Positions 1 to 10,629 of a DNA stretch of 64,000 nt are shown here, piece by piece. Both the position numbers and the translations under genes were made by a program. Below the pieces are notes generated by a model. It made no database searches. It was not told the DNA's origin and saw only the letters and a list, made by a program, of their open reading frames with translations. Location: assembly GCF_019703515.2 (NCBI RefSeq), contig NC_059388.1, positions 4,801,979-4,865,978 on the forward strand. The letters are read 5' to 3'. The stretch is from Myxocyprinus asiaticus. Lineage: Eukaryota; Chordata; Actinopteri; Cypriniformes; Catostomidae. Every line of letters starts with the position of its first letter. The stretch's first letter is position 1.

Positions 1-82
1 GTGAAAACTATCATATTGAAATCAACATATGCACTCTCCAAAGGGGCTCTTTATTAAGTTAACAGCGAGTGTGTTAACATAC

Positions 83-200
83 CTTCACGGTGTGATCTTT
101 CGAGCCTGTGACGACCATATCTTGAGCCTTCCCAATCTGGTCTACTATAAGACACATTACTGGTCCCAGATGTCCCGTCAGTTTCCCTGTGGACACAAAC
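83..200 (-). CDS. kif21a: kif21a exon (internal WD40 repeat)
   Basis: A 118-bp exon encoding [20 protein letters not shown] and [12 protein letters not shown], a middle WD40 blade; the family reads [19 protein letters not shown]. The acceptor is TCCACTAG and the donor is GAAG|GTATGTT. It enters in phase 2 and leaves in phase 0. This is the last exon in the window; later WD40 exons lie beyond the left edge. Confidence 0.92.
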
Positions 201-790
201 CTAGTGGACATAGCAGAATTGTGAACCTTCACCCTAGAAAAAAATACTTGTCCATTATTTTTTACCAAACAGACAATAACTTAATACACCTGTTTAACTG
301 CTTTTTTTATTTTTATAAAAATAACTACTTGTTCAAACATTTCTTTTATCAAGAATTTCAGCTTTTATTTATTTTTATTTCTTGTTACTGTCTCTAGTCG
401 GTAACCACTTAGAAATGTTTTACCTTAAGCCAAGGAAAAATATCAAAATTACTTTGAATTTAAAAATGTAAAACGTGTTCATCATAATAGAGGTGTTTTC
501 AAATAATTGTTTTGTTTGAATTATATTTTAGATGCATTTTTGAATAACGATCTGGACAAAACCAAATTGCATCCTGTCACTGACCCAATTCCATAGACAC
601 ATTAAACAAAAGTGAAAGCTTGTCAAACAATATGACAGACGGCAACAGTTGCCAAAGTAGGATTGGTTTGTATTACATTTTAAGGTGGGACTAAAAATAG
701 GGTCAATAATGAGCTGATATTCACCACATTAAAATTCCTATTCGTAAGGCTATTTCTCTCTTGAAACAGTCCAAAATGTGAAGTTCTGAC
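201..790. other. AT-rich intron where WD40 exons are expected
   Basis: 590 bp with no recognisable coding segment. KIF21 proteins encode roughly 115 further WD40 residues between the two flanking exons (blades with VWNL/VWDIRDS/MWDLKR-type motifs). I see none of them on the minus strand, and the flanking phases (1 then 2) cannot be joined directly. Confidence 0.7.
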
Positions 791-927
791 CCTTTGAGCC
801 AGTGAAGAGCAGATCATCAGTTGAGTCGACACACAGTAGGGGTTTAGTGTGACCCTCCGCCACATGCACACACTGCAGTCTGGCTGCTTGACTCGGCCGC
901 ACCGCTGGAACTGGGTTTGTTAAACCT
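791..927 (-). CDS. kif21a: kif21a exon (first WD40 repeat)
   Basis: A 137-bp exon encoding GLTNPVPAV, then [20 protein letters not shown] and DDLLFTGSK, the first WD40 blade of KIF21A. The acceptor is TTTGATCCAG and the donor is AAAGG|GTCAGAAC. It enters in phase 2 and leaves in phase 1. The Gly-His and T-G-S-K signatures are intact. Phase 1 out does not fit the phase 2 entry of the next visible exon (200-83). Confidence 0.92.
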
Positions 928-1312
928 CTGGATCAAATATACACATAATCCTCATGAATAACAATCAAACTAATCATTTACTACAAGCAAATAAAATGTA
1001 ATAGCTCTGTTCCAAATCTTAGTGAGCTGCCTACCTAGGCACAATTATGCTGCCTTATAAGATACCTCAGCTTTGGCTACATTCAAAGGCAGCATCACAT
1101 GTATTGTTTGTGGATAGTGGAATCCGAGAATGAATTGCGACAAGCTAAATTAAACCATTCATCAAAATGGTGGATGAGTGGAAATACATGTTGATTACAA
1201 ATATACTTATAACTAAATGCTTAAAATATAAAAAAAATGGTTAAAATTTCACCTAGACTGTACATGTAATGCTTTATAGAGAAACAAGTCATTAGCTTAG
1301 CAACATGCTAAC

Positions 1313-1506
1313 ATGCTGCAAATTTCCCACTCATTATTTTGTTTTACATACAAATGAGCTTGCGATTTGCCGCACACATTTGCCAAAGTTTGCAGCTCTT
1401 CACCGGCATTGGTAAACCTGCAGCAAACATTTGACAAAAATGAAGAGTTTACCGCAAAGCTCATTTGTATTTTCAAATAATGAGTGGCGAATTTGCGGCA
1501 AGTTTG
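1313..1506. repeat. Fold-back MITE
   Basis: A short palindromic element. The left arm (about 1313-1365, CCCACTCATTATTTTG...ACAAATGAGC) is the reverse complement of the right arm (about 1453-1502, GCTCATTTGT...AATAATGAGTGG). It lies in a kif21a intron. The flanks 928-1312 and 1507-2359 hold nothing else I recognise, except a 30-bp direct repeat (ATTAGCTTAGCAACATGCTA) at about 1291 and 1660. Confidence 0.6.
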
Positions 1507-2359
1507 CCAGAGCTCTCAATATTTGTAAGGGCAGCAATGTGGGTGTGAAGGTGTTCTGAATTGTATTTAATTTGTTGCTACATGGTTGCTAAGGTGTCCT
1601 GTGTGATTTTTAACACATTGCTCATTTGCTGTATTTATTGTGCTTAATAAAATAACAAGTAATTAGCTTAGCAACATGCTAACATCTTTCTCTGTTGGTA
1701 TCAACAGTGTGAGACCCTCTGAATGCCTCAAATAAGTGACTTTTGGTTCCGTTTCTGTTACGATGGTGTTTTGTAATTGTTTTTCTAGTAAACATGCGCT
1801 AGATGGATGTCTATGACCGTTATGCCACGCCTTACTGTTTTTTCAGCGTCTTGTGCCACGTTAAGAGTGCCGTGTTCAGACAGACACATCAAGTTCAAAG
1901 AACTTGAACTTTTAAAAATGCATCTCGAGACACCTGCATTCTGTTCCATTCGTTGTGCTGCACCTAGCTTTTTTTTACAGCAAGAACGTGTTCTGTCTTA
2001 ACGGCCCCTTAGAAGGTAGCTGCCTGTGTAGACAATAGCCAGCAAGGCATGCTCACTAGGATTTGGTATTTAGAAAATTATTTATTCTCTTGCATTTTTG
2101 ATATGTTGTATGTGGGAGATAAAGAAATGATTGCTGGAGAAATAATAATATTTGGTCCATATTAAAAACAACTGAAACAAGCAATAAAGTGCAGTTAATA
2201 AGACTAAAGCAAAGATCTGAATGCATCTAAATATCAGAAATGTTTAATATTGTCAGAACGGCAGTTCCTATCAGTAACAGTTACAGGTCTAATAAACCCT
2301 CACCTGCTCAACAAACATATCAAGTTTAAGTGTTAACTACATTTATAAATTTTCTGAAA

Positions 2360-2723
2360 AAAGGTGTTCTGAATGGTTTGTAACATGTTGCTATGTGTTT
2401 GCTAGGGTGTTCATGGTATGCTATTTGTTTGCTAAGGTGTTCCGGGTGGTTTTTAACATGTTGCTATGTAGTTGCTATGGGGTTCTAGGTGGTTGCCAAG
2501 CCATTGCTATGCGGTTGCAAAAGTGTTCTGAGTGGTTTTTATCATGTTGCTATGTGGTTGCTAGGGGGTTCAGGGTGATTACCAAGGCATAGCACTATGC
2601 GTTTGCTAAGGTGTTCTGAAAGGTTTTTAACATGTTGCTTTGTGGTTGCTAGGGTGTTCGGGGGTGGTTGCCAGGGTGTTGTTATGCAGTTGCTGAGGTG
2701 TTCTGAGTGGTTTAACATGTTGC
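2360..2723. repeat. GGTTGCTAGGGTGTTC minisatellite, left part
   Basis: Imperfect tandem units built from TGTGGTTGCTAGGGTGTTC and GAGTGGTTTTTAACATGTTG. The same array resumes at 4123 after the Tc1 insertion. Short open frames here are by-products of the repeat. Confidence 0.85.
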
Positions 2724-2725
2724 TA

Positions 2726-4122
2726 CAGTGGCAAGAAAAAGTATGTGAACCCTTTGGAATTACAGTAGCTGGTTTTCTGCATTAATTGGCCATAAAATGT
2801 GATCTAATCTTCATCAAAGTCACATAGACAAACACAATATGCTTAAGCTAACACACAAACAATTATAATCTTTCATGTCTTTATTGAACACATCCCATTT
2901 AACATTCACAGTGCTGTGAAAAAAAAAAAAAAAGAGTGAACCCTTGGATTTAATAACTGGTTGATCCTCCTTTGGCAGCAATAACCTCAACCAAGCGTTT
3001 CCGGTAGCTGCGGATTCGACCTGCACAACATTCAGAAGGAATTTTTAACCATTGTTCCTACAGAACTGCTTCAGCTCAGCCATATTCTTAGGATGTCTGG
3101 TGTGAATGGTCATTCCACAGCATCTCTATTGGGTTAAGGTCTGGGCTCTGACTGGGCCACTCCAAAAGGTGGATTTTCTTTTTATTTAAGCCATTTTTTA
3201 GTGGATTTACTTTGATGTTTAGGGTCATTGTCCTGCTGAATCACCCATCTTCTACAGAGCTTCAGCTGGCACAGAGCCACCCTGACAATATCCTGTAGGA
3301 TATCTTGATAAACTTGGGAATTAATTTTTCCCTCGATGATGGCAAGCGGTCCAGGCCCCAAAGCAGCCCCAAAGCATGATGCTCCCTCCACTGTACTTCA
3401 CCATTTGGATTATGTTTTCATAGTATGCAGTGCCCTTTTTACGCCATATGTAGTTCTCATGAAAGACTCATGAAAAGAGATGTAAACCAGTTCCAGTGAT
3501 TCCTTCAAGTTTTTGGTGGTCACTCTAGGGTTCTTTTTGCCTCATTGAGCATTCTGCTGTGTACCCTTTGAGTCATCTTAGCTGGACGGCCAATTCTACG
3601 GAGAGTAGCCGCAGTACTAAATCATCTCCATTTATAGACAATTTGTCTAACTGTGGACAGATGAATATCTCAGCTCTTTGAGATAACTTTGTACCCCTTT
3701 CCAGTTTTCCAGCAAATTTTTTTTATCGTAGATCTTCTGAGATCTCTTTTTTTTTCGGGGCATGGTCCATGTCAGCAGATGCTTCTTGTGAATAGCAAAC
3801 TCCAAAAGTTTGAGTGCTTTTTATAAGTTAAAGTAGCTCTAACCCATACCTCCAATCTTGTTTCATTAATTGGATGCCAGGTTTGGCAACTCCTGACTCT
3901 AATGAGCTTTGTTTGATGTCTTTAGCCTAGGGATTCACTTTTCCCACAGCACTGTGAATGTTTAATGTGATGTGCTCAATTAAGACATTAAAGATTATAA
4001 TTGTTTGTGTGTTGTTAGCTTAAGCACATTGTGTTTGTCTATACTTGTGACTTGATGAATATGAGATCACATTTTATGACCAATTAATGCAGAAAACCAA
4101 CTAATTTCAAAGGGTTCACATA
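2726..4122 (-). mobile_element. Tc1/mariner element, degenerate
   Basis: The left terminal repeat CAGTGGCAAGAAAAAGTATG starts after a TA at 2724-2725. The right copy is inverted but ends early, at GGGTTCACATA, so its outermost bases are lost. A degenerate transposase lies on the minus strand from about 3761 (MPRKKKRSQK start) to 2980, with [20 protein letters not shown] (second catalytic Asp region) at 3290-3195. Several stops and frame breaks make it inactive. It split a pre-existing minisatellite. Confidence 0.9.
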
Positions 4123-4743
4123 GGGTGTTCTGGGTGGTTGCCAGGGTGTTGCTATGCGGTGGCTGAGATGTTCTGAAATGTTTTTAACATGCTGCTATGC
4201 GGTGACTAGGATGTCCTTAGTGGTTGCCAGGGCATCCAGTTGCGGAGGTGTTTTGAGTGGGTTTTTAGTGCATCCTATCTGGTTTCTTGGGTGTTGTGAG
4301 TGCTTGTTAGGATGTTTGACCAGGAGTTGCTATGCGCTTGCTCTGGCGTTTAGAGTGATTTTAAATCCATTGCTATGCATTTTCTACGGTGTTCTGGGTG
4401 GCTGCTAAGGTGTTGCGGTTGTGGCCAGAGAGCTGCGTTGTTGTGTTTTAAGTGGTTTTTTTAGCATGTTGCTATGCAGTTGCTAGGGTGTTTTGGTGGT
4501 TGCCAAAGCATTTCTTTGCAGTTGCAAAGGTGTTCTGAGTGGTCTTTAGCATGTTGCTATGTGGTTGCTAGGGTGTTCTGGGTGGTTGCCAGGGCATTAA
4601 CGCATTGCTGTGTTGTTTTGAGTGGGTTTTCTATCCTGTTTCTAGGATGTTTGACAAGGAGATGCTATGCGGTTGCTCTGATATTTCAAGTGATTTTTAA
4701 TGCATTGCTGTGCAGTTGCTAGGGTGTTCTGGGAAGTAACCCT
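4123..4743. repeat. GGTTGCTAGGG minisatellite, right part
   Basis: Continuation of the array at 2360-2723 with the same unit (TATGCGGTTGCT, TGTTCTGGGTGGTTGCCAGG). The array is older than the Tc1 element that interrupts it. Confidence 0.85.
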
Positions 4744-4745
4744 TG

Positions 4746-5518
4746 TGTTACATCCTTGAGACGTATTTTAATGTTATGCGGGTTAACGTGTTATTGTTGT
4801 TGTAATGCTGTTATATGCCTGCTGCGGGCGTGTGTTCTGTGTATTTTCTTACTTCTCTCTTTAATGAAGGAGCTGAAGCAGCAGCTGCAAGCAATCACAC
4901 CCTTATTGGAGATGCAGCCGAGATCTGAGATATATAAGGCAGAGTTCCTTTCGTGGAAGACTTTCAGAGACTTGTCGTTTACTCTCCATGCGCATGTCGT
5001 CAGGGATCTTTGATTCTCCTGCCCCAGGAACTGCCGTGTTTGATCCTCTTTGTGAGCAGAGAGTTTGTGTGTGTTTTTCTACCATCTTGTGTTGTGTGCT
5101 AAGACTGAAGAAAGTGCTAAATTGCTTGACTTTATTTATAATTTTATAAACTTTGTTTATATAGAAAATTGTAGGGAGGAAAACGCCATTTTGTGTTTAT
5201 TGACCACCTTTTTCTCCTGTTTTTGGCTAGTTAGGGAGTGAGGGTAGATTTCTGTTTATTGTTTGTAACTTTATTTTATCAAAGGTTAGGCAGTTCCACT
5301 CATAACTAGCTAGAATACCTTTTAGTTTATTATTCTGGCCTGGTCCCCTCCTGAAGCCATCTTAGATTATTTTAAACCATTAAATAATATCTTTGTTTTG
5401 AGAACTGGTATTTTGTGCAATCATTCTGGGACAGGAGACAAAGCCTCCTGAATGTTTTTCGTGCTCTTTTGTTACCCTTTTCCTCAAACCCTAGACAAAA
5501 GGTGAACGGGATGTAACA
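4746..5518 (+). mobile_element. Putative solo LTR
   Basis: A 773-bp segment that begins TGTTACATCC and ends GGATGTAACA, i.e. TG...CA with 10-bp inverted ends, as in LTRs. It contains a TATA-like GATATATAAGG near 4929 and lies between the minisatellite and intron sequence. No clear target duplication was seen, so the call is tentative. The 85-codon open frame at 4756-5013 matches nothing I know. Confidence 0.5.
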
Positions 5519-5526
5519 CCATGACA

Positions 5527-5622
5527 TTCAGCTTGTCAATAAGACATCAGTAAATAGCCTTATTTGGGCAACACGCATTGTGGTGTTGCAAATGTTACAC
5601 TGAATTCAACAGAACTAGTAGC
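5527..5622. repeat. Direct repeat, copy 1
   Basis: AATAAGACATCAGTAAATAG and GCATTGTGGTGTTGCAAA recur almost unchanged at 6518-6602. The two copies bracket four kif21a exons. Confidence 0.75.
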
Positions 5623-5647
5623 TGAAGTGTACCAAGGTGTTTCTTAC

Positions 5648-5796
5648 TGTTTGTCCAGGTTTCTTGTTCTGTCTGTGGGGTTTTGGCTCTTGTCCTGAGC
5701 TGTCTTGCGGGTCAGAGGCGAGCGTTCTAAAGACTTCCTTTCTGTTGCTGTTAGAGATTGGGCACTGGAGCTTTGAGGAAGATATGAGCCATGTGA
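5648..5796 (-). CDS. kif21a: kif21a exon (Ser/Pro linker)
   Basis: A 149-bp exon reading LPQSSSAQSLTATERKSLER then SPLTRKTAQDKSQ. It corresponds to the [20 protein letters not shown] region before the WD40 domain. The acceptor TTTTTAAG is modest; the donor ACA|GTAAGA is strong. It enters in phase 0 and leaves in phase 2. The family's following exon ([20 protein letters not shown]-like) was not found between here and 927. Confidence 0.8.
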
Positions 5797-5971
5797 CTTA
5801 AAAATTACCATAGACAGACAAAATAATTAATACGTCACACTTGGCTGCAGTGTAACTACTGTGAGCTGTGTCAAATGTTTGAATGCCACTGTATTGTTTT
5901 GCATGAAAGACTTACACAGTATTTGTCTTTGATGTTAAGCTAGAGTAGATGGTCATTGTTTCTCTGTGGAC

Positions 5972-6094
5972 TGCAGGAGACTCTTGACACTCCACTACAT
6001 TAAGTAGAGGGGCAGTGAAATCCTCTGATGGGATGGCAGGGTCTCCAGTGTTGGGGTACAACAGCTCCATTTGAGTAGTGGTTCTTCTGCGAGC
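5972..6094 (-). CDS. kif21a: kif21a exon (ARRRTTTQMELLY)
   Basis: Encodes ARRRTTTQMELLYPNTGD and then a variable Pro/Ser-rich stretch. ARRRTTTQMELLY is a KIF21 hallmark. The acceptor is GAATTTAG and the exon is in phase 0. The donor is uncertain: GCA|GTCCAC gives the end used here, while AAT|GTAGTG would end the exon at 5999. Both keep phase 0. The longer form aligns better with the family but has a weak donor. Confidence 0.85.
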
Positions 6095-6217
6095 CTAAAT
6101 TCATCATTTATACAAAAGAAGAAATATACTTTAGATACATCAAATGACAGGCATCATTTGCAAAAATGATTATTCTACACATACAACATCTTTAAATACA
6201 GAATTAGACTGTTTCAC

Positions 6218-6272
6218 CTTATTCCTGACTTTGGTTTCTCCACAAAGGTTCATGAGATCTGATGCCAAACAA
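6218..6272 (-). CDS. kif21a: kif21a exon (SDLMxLCGE motif)
   Basis: A 55-bp exon encoding LASDLMNLCGETKVRNK. It matches the conserved SSDLMKLCGEVKPKNK motif that precedes ARRRTTTQ in KIF21A. The acceptor is TTTTCTAG and the donor is AATAAG|GTGAAAC. It enters in phase 2 and leaves in phase 0, matching the flanking exons. Confidence 0.88.
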
Positions 6273-6357
6273 CTAGAAAAGACACAGGAACATTCTGACA
6301 TTCAATCGGTCAAAACAATCAGATGTGTTTGATAGAAGAAAGGACTTCAAAATGTAC

Positions 6358-6414
6358 CTTTTCTCTGTGGCTGGACTCTGAGCTGATTCATCACTGCTGC
6401 TTTCATCACATTTT
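6358..6414 (-). CDS. kif21a: kif21a exon (Ser/Asp-rich linker)
   Basis: A 57-bp exon reading KCDESSSDESAQSPATEK in phase 2, resembling the acidic/serine segment after the last coiled coil (STDEDAPLNSP-type). The acceptor is TTTGCTCAG and the donor is AAAAG|GTACAT. Phase 2 out agrees with the next exon. The acceptor region is duplicated about 48 bp upstream (see findings). The sequence is short and poorly conserved, so phase agreement is the main support. Confidence 0.65.
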
Positions 6415-6517
6415 CTGAGCAAACACACAAACACACACTTCACCATCATCACCATTTTCTGAGCAAACACGCACACACACTTCACCATCAACATCTCGTG
6501 TTCTCTCATTTTAGCTT

Positions 6518-6602
6518 TTCAATAAGACATCAGTAAATAGCCTTATTTTGGCAACATGCATTGTGGTGTTGCAAAAACAACCCCAAATTCAACAGAACTA
6601 GA
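6518..6602. repeat. Direct repeat, copy 2
   Basis: Second copy of the repeat at 5527-5622. The following intron to 7109 holds nothing else except a (GA)n tract at about 6999-7021. Confidence 0.75.
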
Positions 6603-7111
6603 AGAGAGGAGGCATGGTGGGTCTACAGCCAGCACACAAGCATTAAGGTTGTAAATGGGTCAAAAGACAAATAAGGACATCCAAGATGATGAAAAGGAAA
6701 AAATCTAGTTTTAAAAATCTAGTTTATAATGCACATGCCATGTTATTTTACATGTAATATTTGCATTCATGTTAGTTTCATAAGTTTAAAAACAACAACA
6801 ACAACAACTTTTATACCATTTACAATTTTTCAGTGACTAAAAATGTCAAGTGGTGTCACCATCAAGTAAATAATATGTACATACACTAGATCGGCTTTAC
6901 AAACCCTTATCTAAAAGTTTAACACTAATTTGAAAAATAAAAAATAAATGTTTGAAGGTTACAAACAGACAGATAGATAGAAAGAACAAGGCAATAAAGA
7001 GAGAGAGAGAGAGAGAGAGAGTTAAAGTAGATTTAAGGCTTTGTTTAAATTTTAATTATTGACATTGAGAGTTTGAATAGTCTTGGCCTGTTTGAACATT
7101 CTGTTAATGTA

Positions 7112-8709
7112 CAGTTGAAGTCAGAAGTTTACATACACCATAGCAAAATACATTTAAACTCAGTTTTTCACAATTCCTGACATTTAATCGTAGAAAACAT
7201 TCCCTGTCTTAGGTCAGTTAGGATCACTACTTTATTTTAAGAATGTGAAATGTCAGAATAATAGTACAGAGAATGACTTTTATTTCTTTCATCCCATTCC
7301 CAGTGGGTCAGAAGTTTACATACACTTTGTTAGTATTTGGTAGCATTGCCTTTTTTATTGTTTAACTTGGGTCAAACATTTTGGGTAGCCTTCCACAAGC
7401 TTCTCACAATAAGTTGCTGGAATTTTGGCCCATTCCTCCAGACAAAACTGGTGTAACTGAATCAGGTTTGTAGGCTTCCTTGCTCGCACACGCTTTTTCA
7501 GTTCTGCCCACAAATTTTCTAGCGGATTGAGGTCAGGGCTTTGTGATGACCACTCCAATACCTTGACTTTGTTGTCCTTAAGCCATTTTACCACAGCTTT
7601 GTAGGTATGCTTGGGGTCAATGTCCATTTGGAAGACCCATTTGTGATCGAGCTTTAACTTCCTGGCTGATGTCTTGAGATGTTGCTTCAATATATCCACA
7701 TAATTTTCCTTCCTTATGATGCCATCTATTTTGTGAAGTGCACCATTCCCTCCTGCAGCAAAGCATCCCCACAACATGATGCTGCCACCCCCATGCTTCA
7801 TGGTTGGGATGGTGTTCTTCAGCTTGCAAGCCCCACCTTTTTTCCTCCAAACATAACGATGGTCATTATGGCAAAACAGTTCAATTTTTTGTTTCATCAG
7901 ACCAGAGGACATTTCTTCAGAAAGTAAGATCTTTGTCCCCCATGTGCACTTGCAAACTGTAGTCTGGATTTTTTATGGTGGTTTTGGAGCAGTGGCTTCT
8001 TCCTTGCTGAGCAGCCTTTCAGGTTATGTCGATATAGGACTCATTTTACTGTGGATATAGATACTTGTCTGCCTGTTTCCTCTGACATCTTCACAAGATC
8101 CTTTGCTGTTGTTCTGGGATTGATTTGCAATTTTTGCACCAAACTACGTTCATCTCTAGGAGACAGAATGAGTCTCCTTCATGAGCGGTGTGATGGCTGC
8201 TTGGTCCCATGGTGTTTATACTTGTGTACTATTGTTTGTACAGATGAACATGGTATCTTCAGGCATTTGGAAAGTGCTCCCAAGAATGAACCAGACTTGT
8301 GGAGGTCCACAATTTTTTTTCTGAGGTCTTGGCTGATTTATTTTGATTTGACCATGATGTCAAGCAAAGAGGCACTGAGTTTGAAGGTAGGCCTTAAAAT
8401 ACATCCACAGGTACACCTCCAACTCAGTACACCTCCAATCAGAAACTAATTGGCTAATTGTCTAAAGGCTTGACATCCTTTTCTGGAATTTTCTAAGCTG
8501 TTTAAAGGCACAGTTCACTTAGTGTATGTAAACTTCTGACCACTGAAATTGTGATATAGTCAACTAAAAGTGAAACAATTTGTCTGTAACAATTGTTGGA
8601 AAAATGACTTGCCAAAACAATAGTTTGCTAATATGAAATCTGTTGAGTGGTTAAAAAATGAGTTTTAATGACTTCAACCTAAGTTTATGCAAACTTCTGA
8701 CTTCAACTG
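7112..8709 (-). mobile_element. Sleeping-Beauty-like Tc1 transposon, near full length
   Basis: A 1598-bp element flanked by TA at 7110-7111 and 8710-8711. The outer repeats read CAGTTGAAGTCAGAAGTTTA at each end. Internal direct repeats (GTCAGAAGTTTACATACAC-like) at about 7308 and 8524 give the IR/DR layout of Sleeping-Beauty-type Tc1 elements, which are about 1.6 kb long. The transposase is on the minus strand. It is inactive because of the damage listed for the gene. Confidence 0.95.
7355..8355 (-). pseudogene. Tc1 (Sleeping-Beauty-like) transposase, inactivated
   Basis: A DDE transposase of roughly the family length of 340 codons, starting at 8355. A stop occurs at the sixth codon. The largest open part (7912-7355) includes KHGGGSIMLWGCFAAGG, KWVFQMDIDPKHTYKAVVKW (second Asp; the usual NDPKH is IDPKH) and SPDLNPLENLWAELKKR (catalytic Glu). 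The first Asp, in LWSDET, lies just upstream in another frame: an extra A in a run of six near 7888 shifts the frame. The C-terminus ends early after LTQVKQ. Confidence 0.93.
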
Positions 8710-9004
8710 TAAGTCTATGGAATTTTGGAGATGTTTGATCACCCGCTGTGTGAAAACCGTAATTCTAATCAGTTAGAAATGTCATAGCAACCAGAGTCAG
8801 AACAGTATAAATATCTGTGCCAAGCTTGGTGGATGTAGCTGAAAAGCTCTAGTTGTTGTTACAGTTAGACCTTTTGGTCTTAGTTTAAGGATTCTGAAAA
8901 AAACACTAAACCATATCTTTAGAATAGCAGCATGTTTAATAATATTTTTTGTACACAATGAAAATATGCAAGTGGAAACATCTTTCATTATTTTCAAACA
9001 TACA

Positions 9005-9525
9005 CTCACTGAGCACGTTATTAGGAACACCTGTACACCTACTTATTCATGCAATTATCTAATCAGCAAATTATTTGGCAGCAGTGCAATGCATAAAATC
9101 ATTCATTAATGGGTCAGGAGCTTCAGGTAATGCTCATATTAACCATCAGAATGGAGAACAAATCTGATCTCAATGATTTTGACTGTAGCATGATTGTTGG
9201 TGCCAGACAGGCTGGTTTGAGTATTTCTGTAACTGCTGATCTCCTGGGATTTTCACACGCAATAGTTTCTAGAGTTTACTCAGAATGGTGCCAAAAACAA
9301 AAAAATATCTAGTGAGTGGCAGTTCTGCAGACGGAAATGCCTTGTTGATGAGAGAGGTCAACGGAAAATGGCCAGACTGGTTCGAGCTGACAGAAAGGCT
9401 GCAGTAACTCAGATAACCCCTCAATTGAACAATTGTGACACAAGTGGCAGTAAGTACATTGAATGGGAAAAGAACACAATTTCAAAAACGCTTCATCAAG
9501 ATTGCGATCAAATAACATATTTCAA
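9005..9525 (+). mobile_element. Tc1-like fragment with HTH region
   Basis: Starts with the common fish terminus CACTCACTGAGCACGTTATT. An open frame from 9109 (67 codons) reads FDCSMIVGARQAGLSISVTA then LLGFSHAIVSRVYSEWCQKQ, the helix-turn-helix part of a Tc1-type transposase. Homology continues in shifted frames to about 9440 and then fades. The 3' catalytic part is absent. Confidence 0.85.
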
Positions 9526-9538
9526 ATAATATATAAAA

Positions 9539-9540
<2 letters not shown>

Positions 9541-9578
<38 letters not shown>

Positions 9579-9580
9579 AA
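9541..9580. repeat. (AT)n microsatellite with A-run
   Basis: An A-run followed by alternating AT. From 9580 to 10629 the intron is AT-rich and I see nothing in it. Confidence 0.95.
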
Positions 9581-10629
9581 TTGATATAAAGAATGTGTAT
9601 TTCATTTTTGATATCAAGAATGAACATTTTTACTAGTGTTAACCTAATTACTGACATAAAAAAATAAATAAATCTGTAATTAATTATTCCATTGCTGATC
9701 TCAAAGATGTTAACTTGTGAAAATGGAATTATAGATATCTATAATTCATACCCTGCATGTGAATCAAAGTCAGTTTGGCTTGTCATATCAGACAAAAATT
9801 TTTTTTTAATATCAACCATGTTTTAGAATTGAATGGCTTCACTGCTTAATTTTATAGAGAAATGATAAAAAATTTTGCCAAACTATTCAAGAATTTCAGC
9901 ATTTTAATTTGTTTATTTTTCATTATGATTTTCAGACAATTACAGCACCCTGACATATGAGTTAATTCTGAAATTGAAAACATATTTGACATAAAAGAAG
10001 GTGTAATGCATACATTTCATTTGTAATGTTTTTTTTTTTTTCTTTTTCTTTTTGTAAATTAATACATTCGGACACAAAATATGAGCATCATGTGATTTCC
10101 ACAGAAAAATTTTAATGATTTCAGAGATCATTATGTCTTCCCTTTGCAACCCTAATAATGAAGGCCCCAACATGGAAAAGGTCAGTTTTTAAACATGGCA
10201 ACTAGTAAACAGCATATGAAAAGTTTGGCTGCATGTTTCCCCACTTGAAAAGCGACTCCAGTTTATAATACTGGATATAAAGCTGAATCTAACACTACTG
10301 CACACTAACAAGACCTAGAAGAGTCAAAGTCCTCCATGGGTCATCAACAGAAGGGTTTTAAAGTGCTTTTAGAGTAAAGTCCACAGGGGGATTTAGGCAA
10401 GACCCATGCAGCTCTACGCTACGATTACGTTAGACTGTGGTTAGTCTAAAGGAAACACATGCACTGCTGGACATCTCTTGGGGTCTATACTTACCCGTCG
10501 GCATGTTACCTAGTTCTGTTTGAATTCAGGCAATAAGAAGACAAAAGCAAATCAAGATCAAACGTAAAAGGAACAAGTGTAGAGAATGAAAAAAAAAGTC
10601 AGGATGCTGAATGTGTGCATGTGTCAAAC

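Noticed and set aside
2395..2785. Two cysteine-rich open frames as small secreted proteins
   Set aside because: They are translations of the tandem repeat TGTGGTTGCTAGGGTG; the apparent Cys pattern follows the repeat period.
4756..5013. 85-codon plus-strand open frame as a gene
   Set aside because: It overlaps the putative solo LTR, has no recognisable domain and starts in repeat-derived sequence.
8051..8449. 132-codon plus-strand open frame
   Set aside because: Shadow of the Tc1 transposase on the minus strand; no coding motif in this frame.
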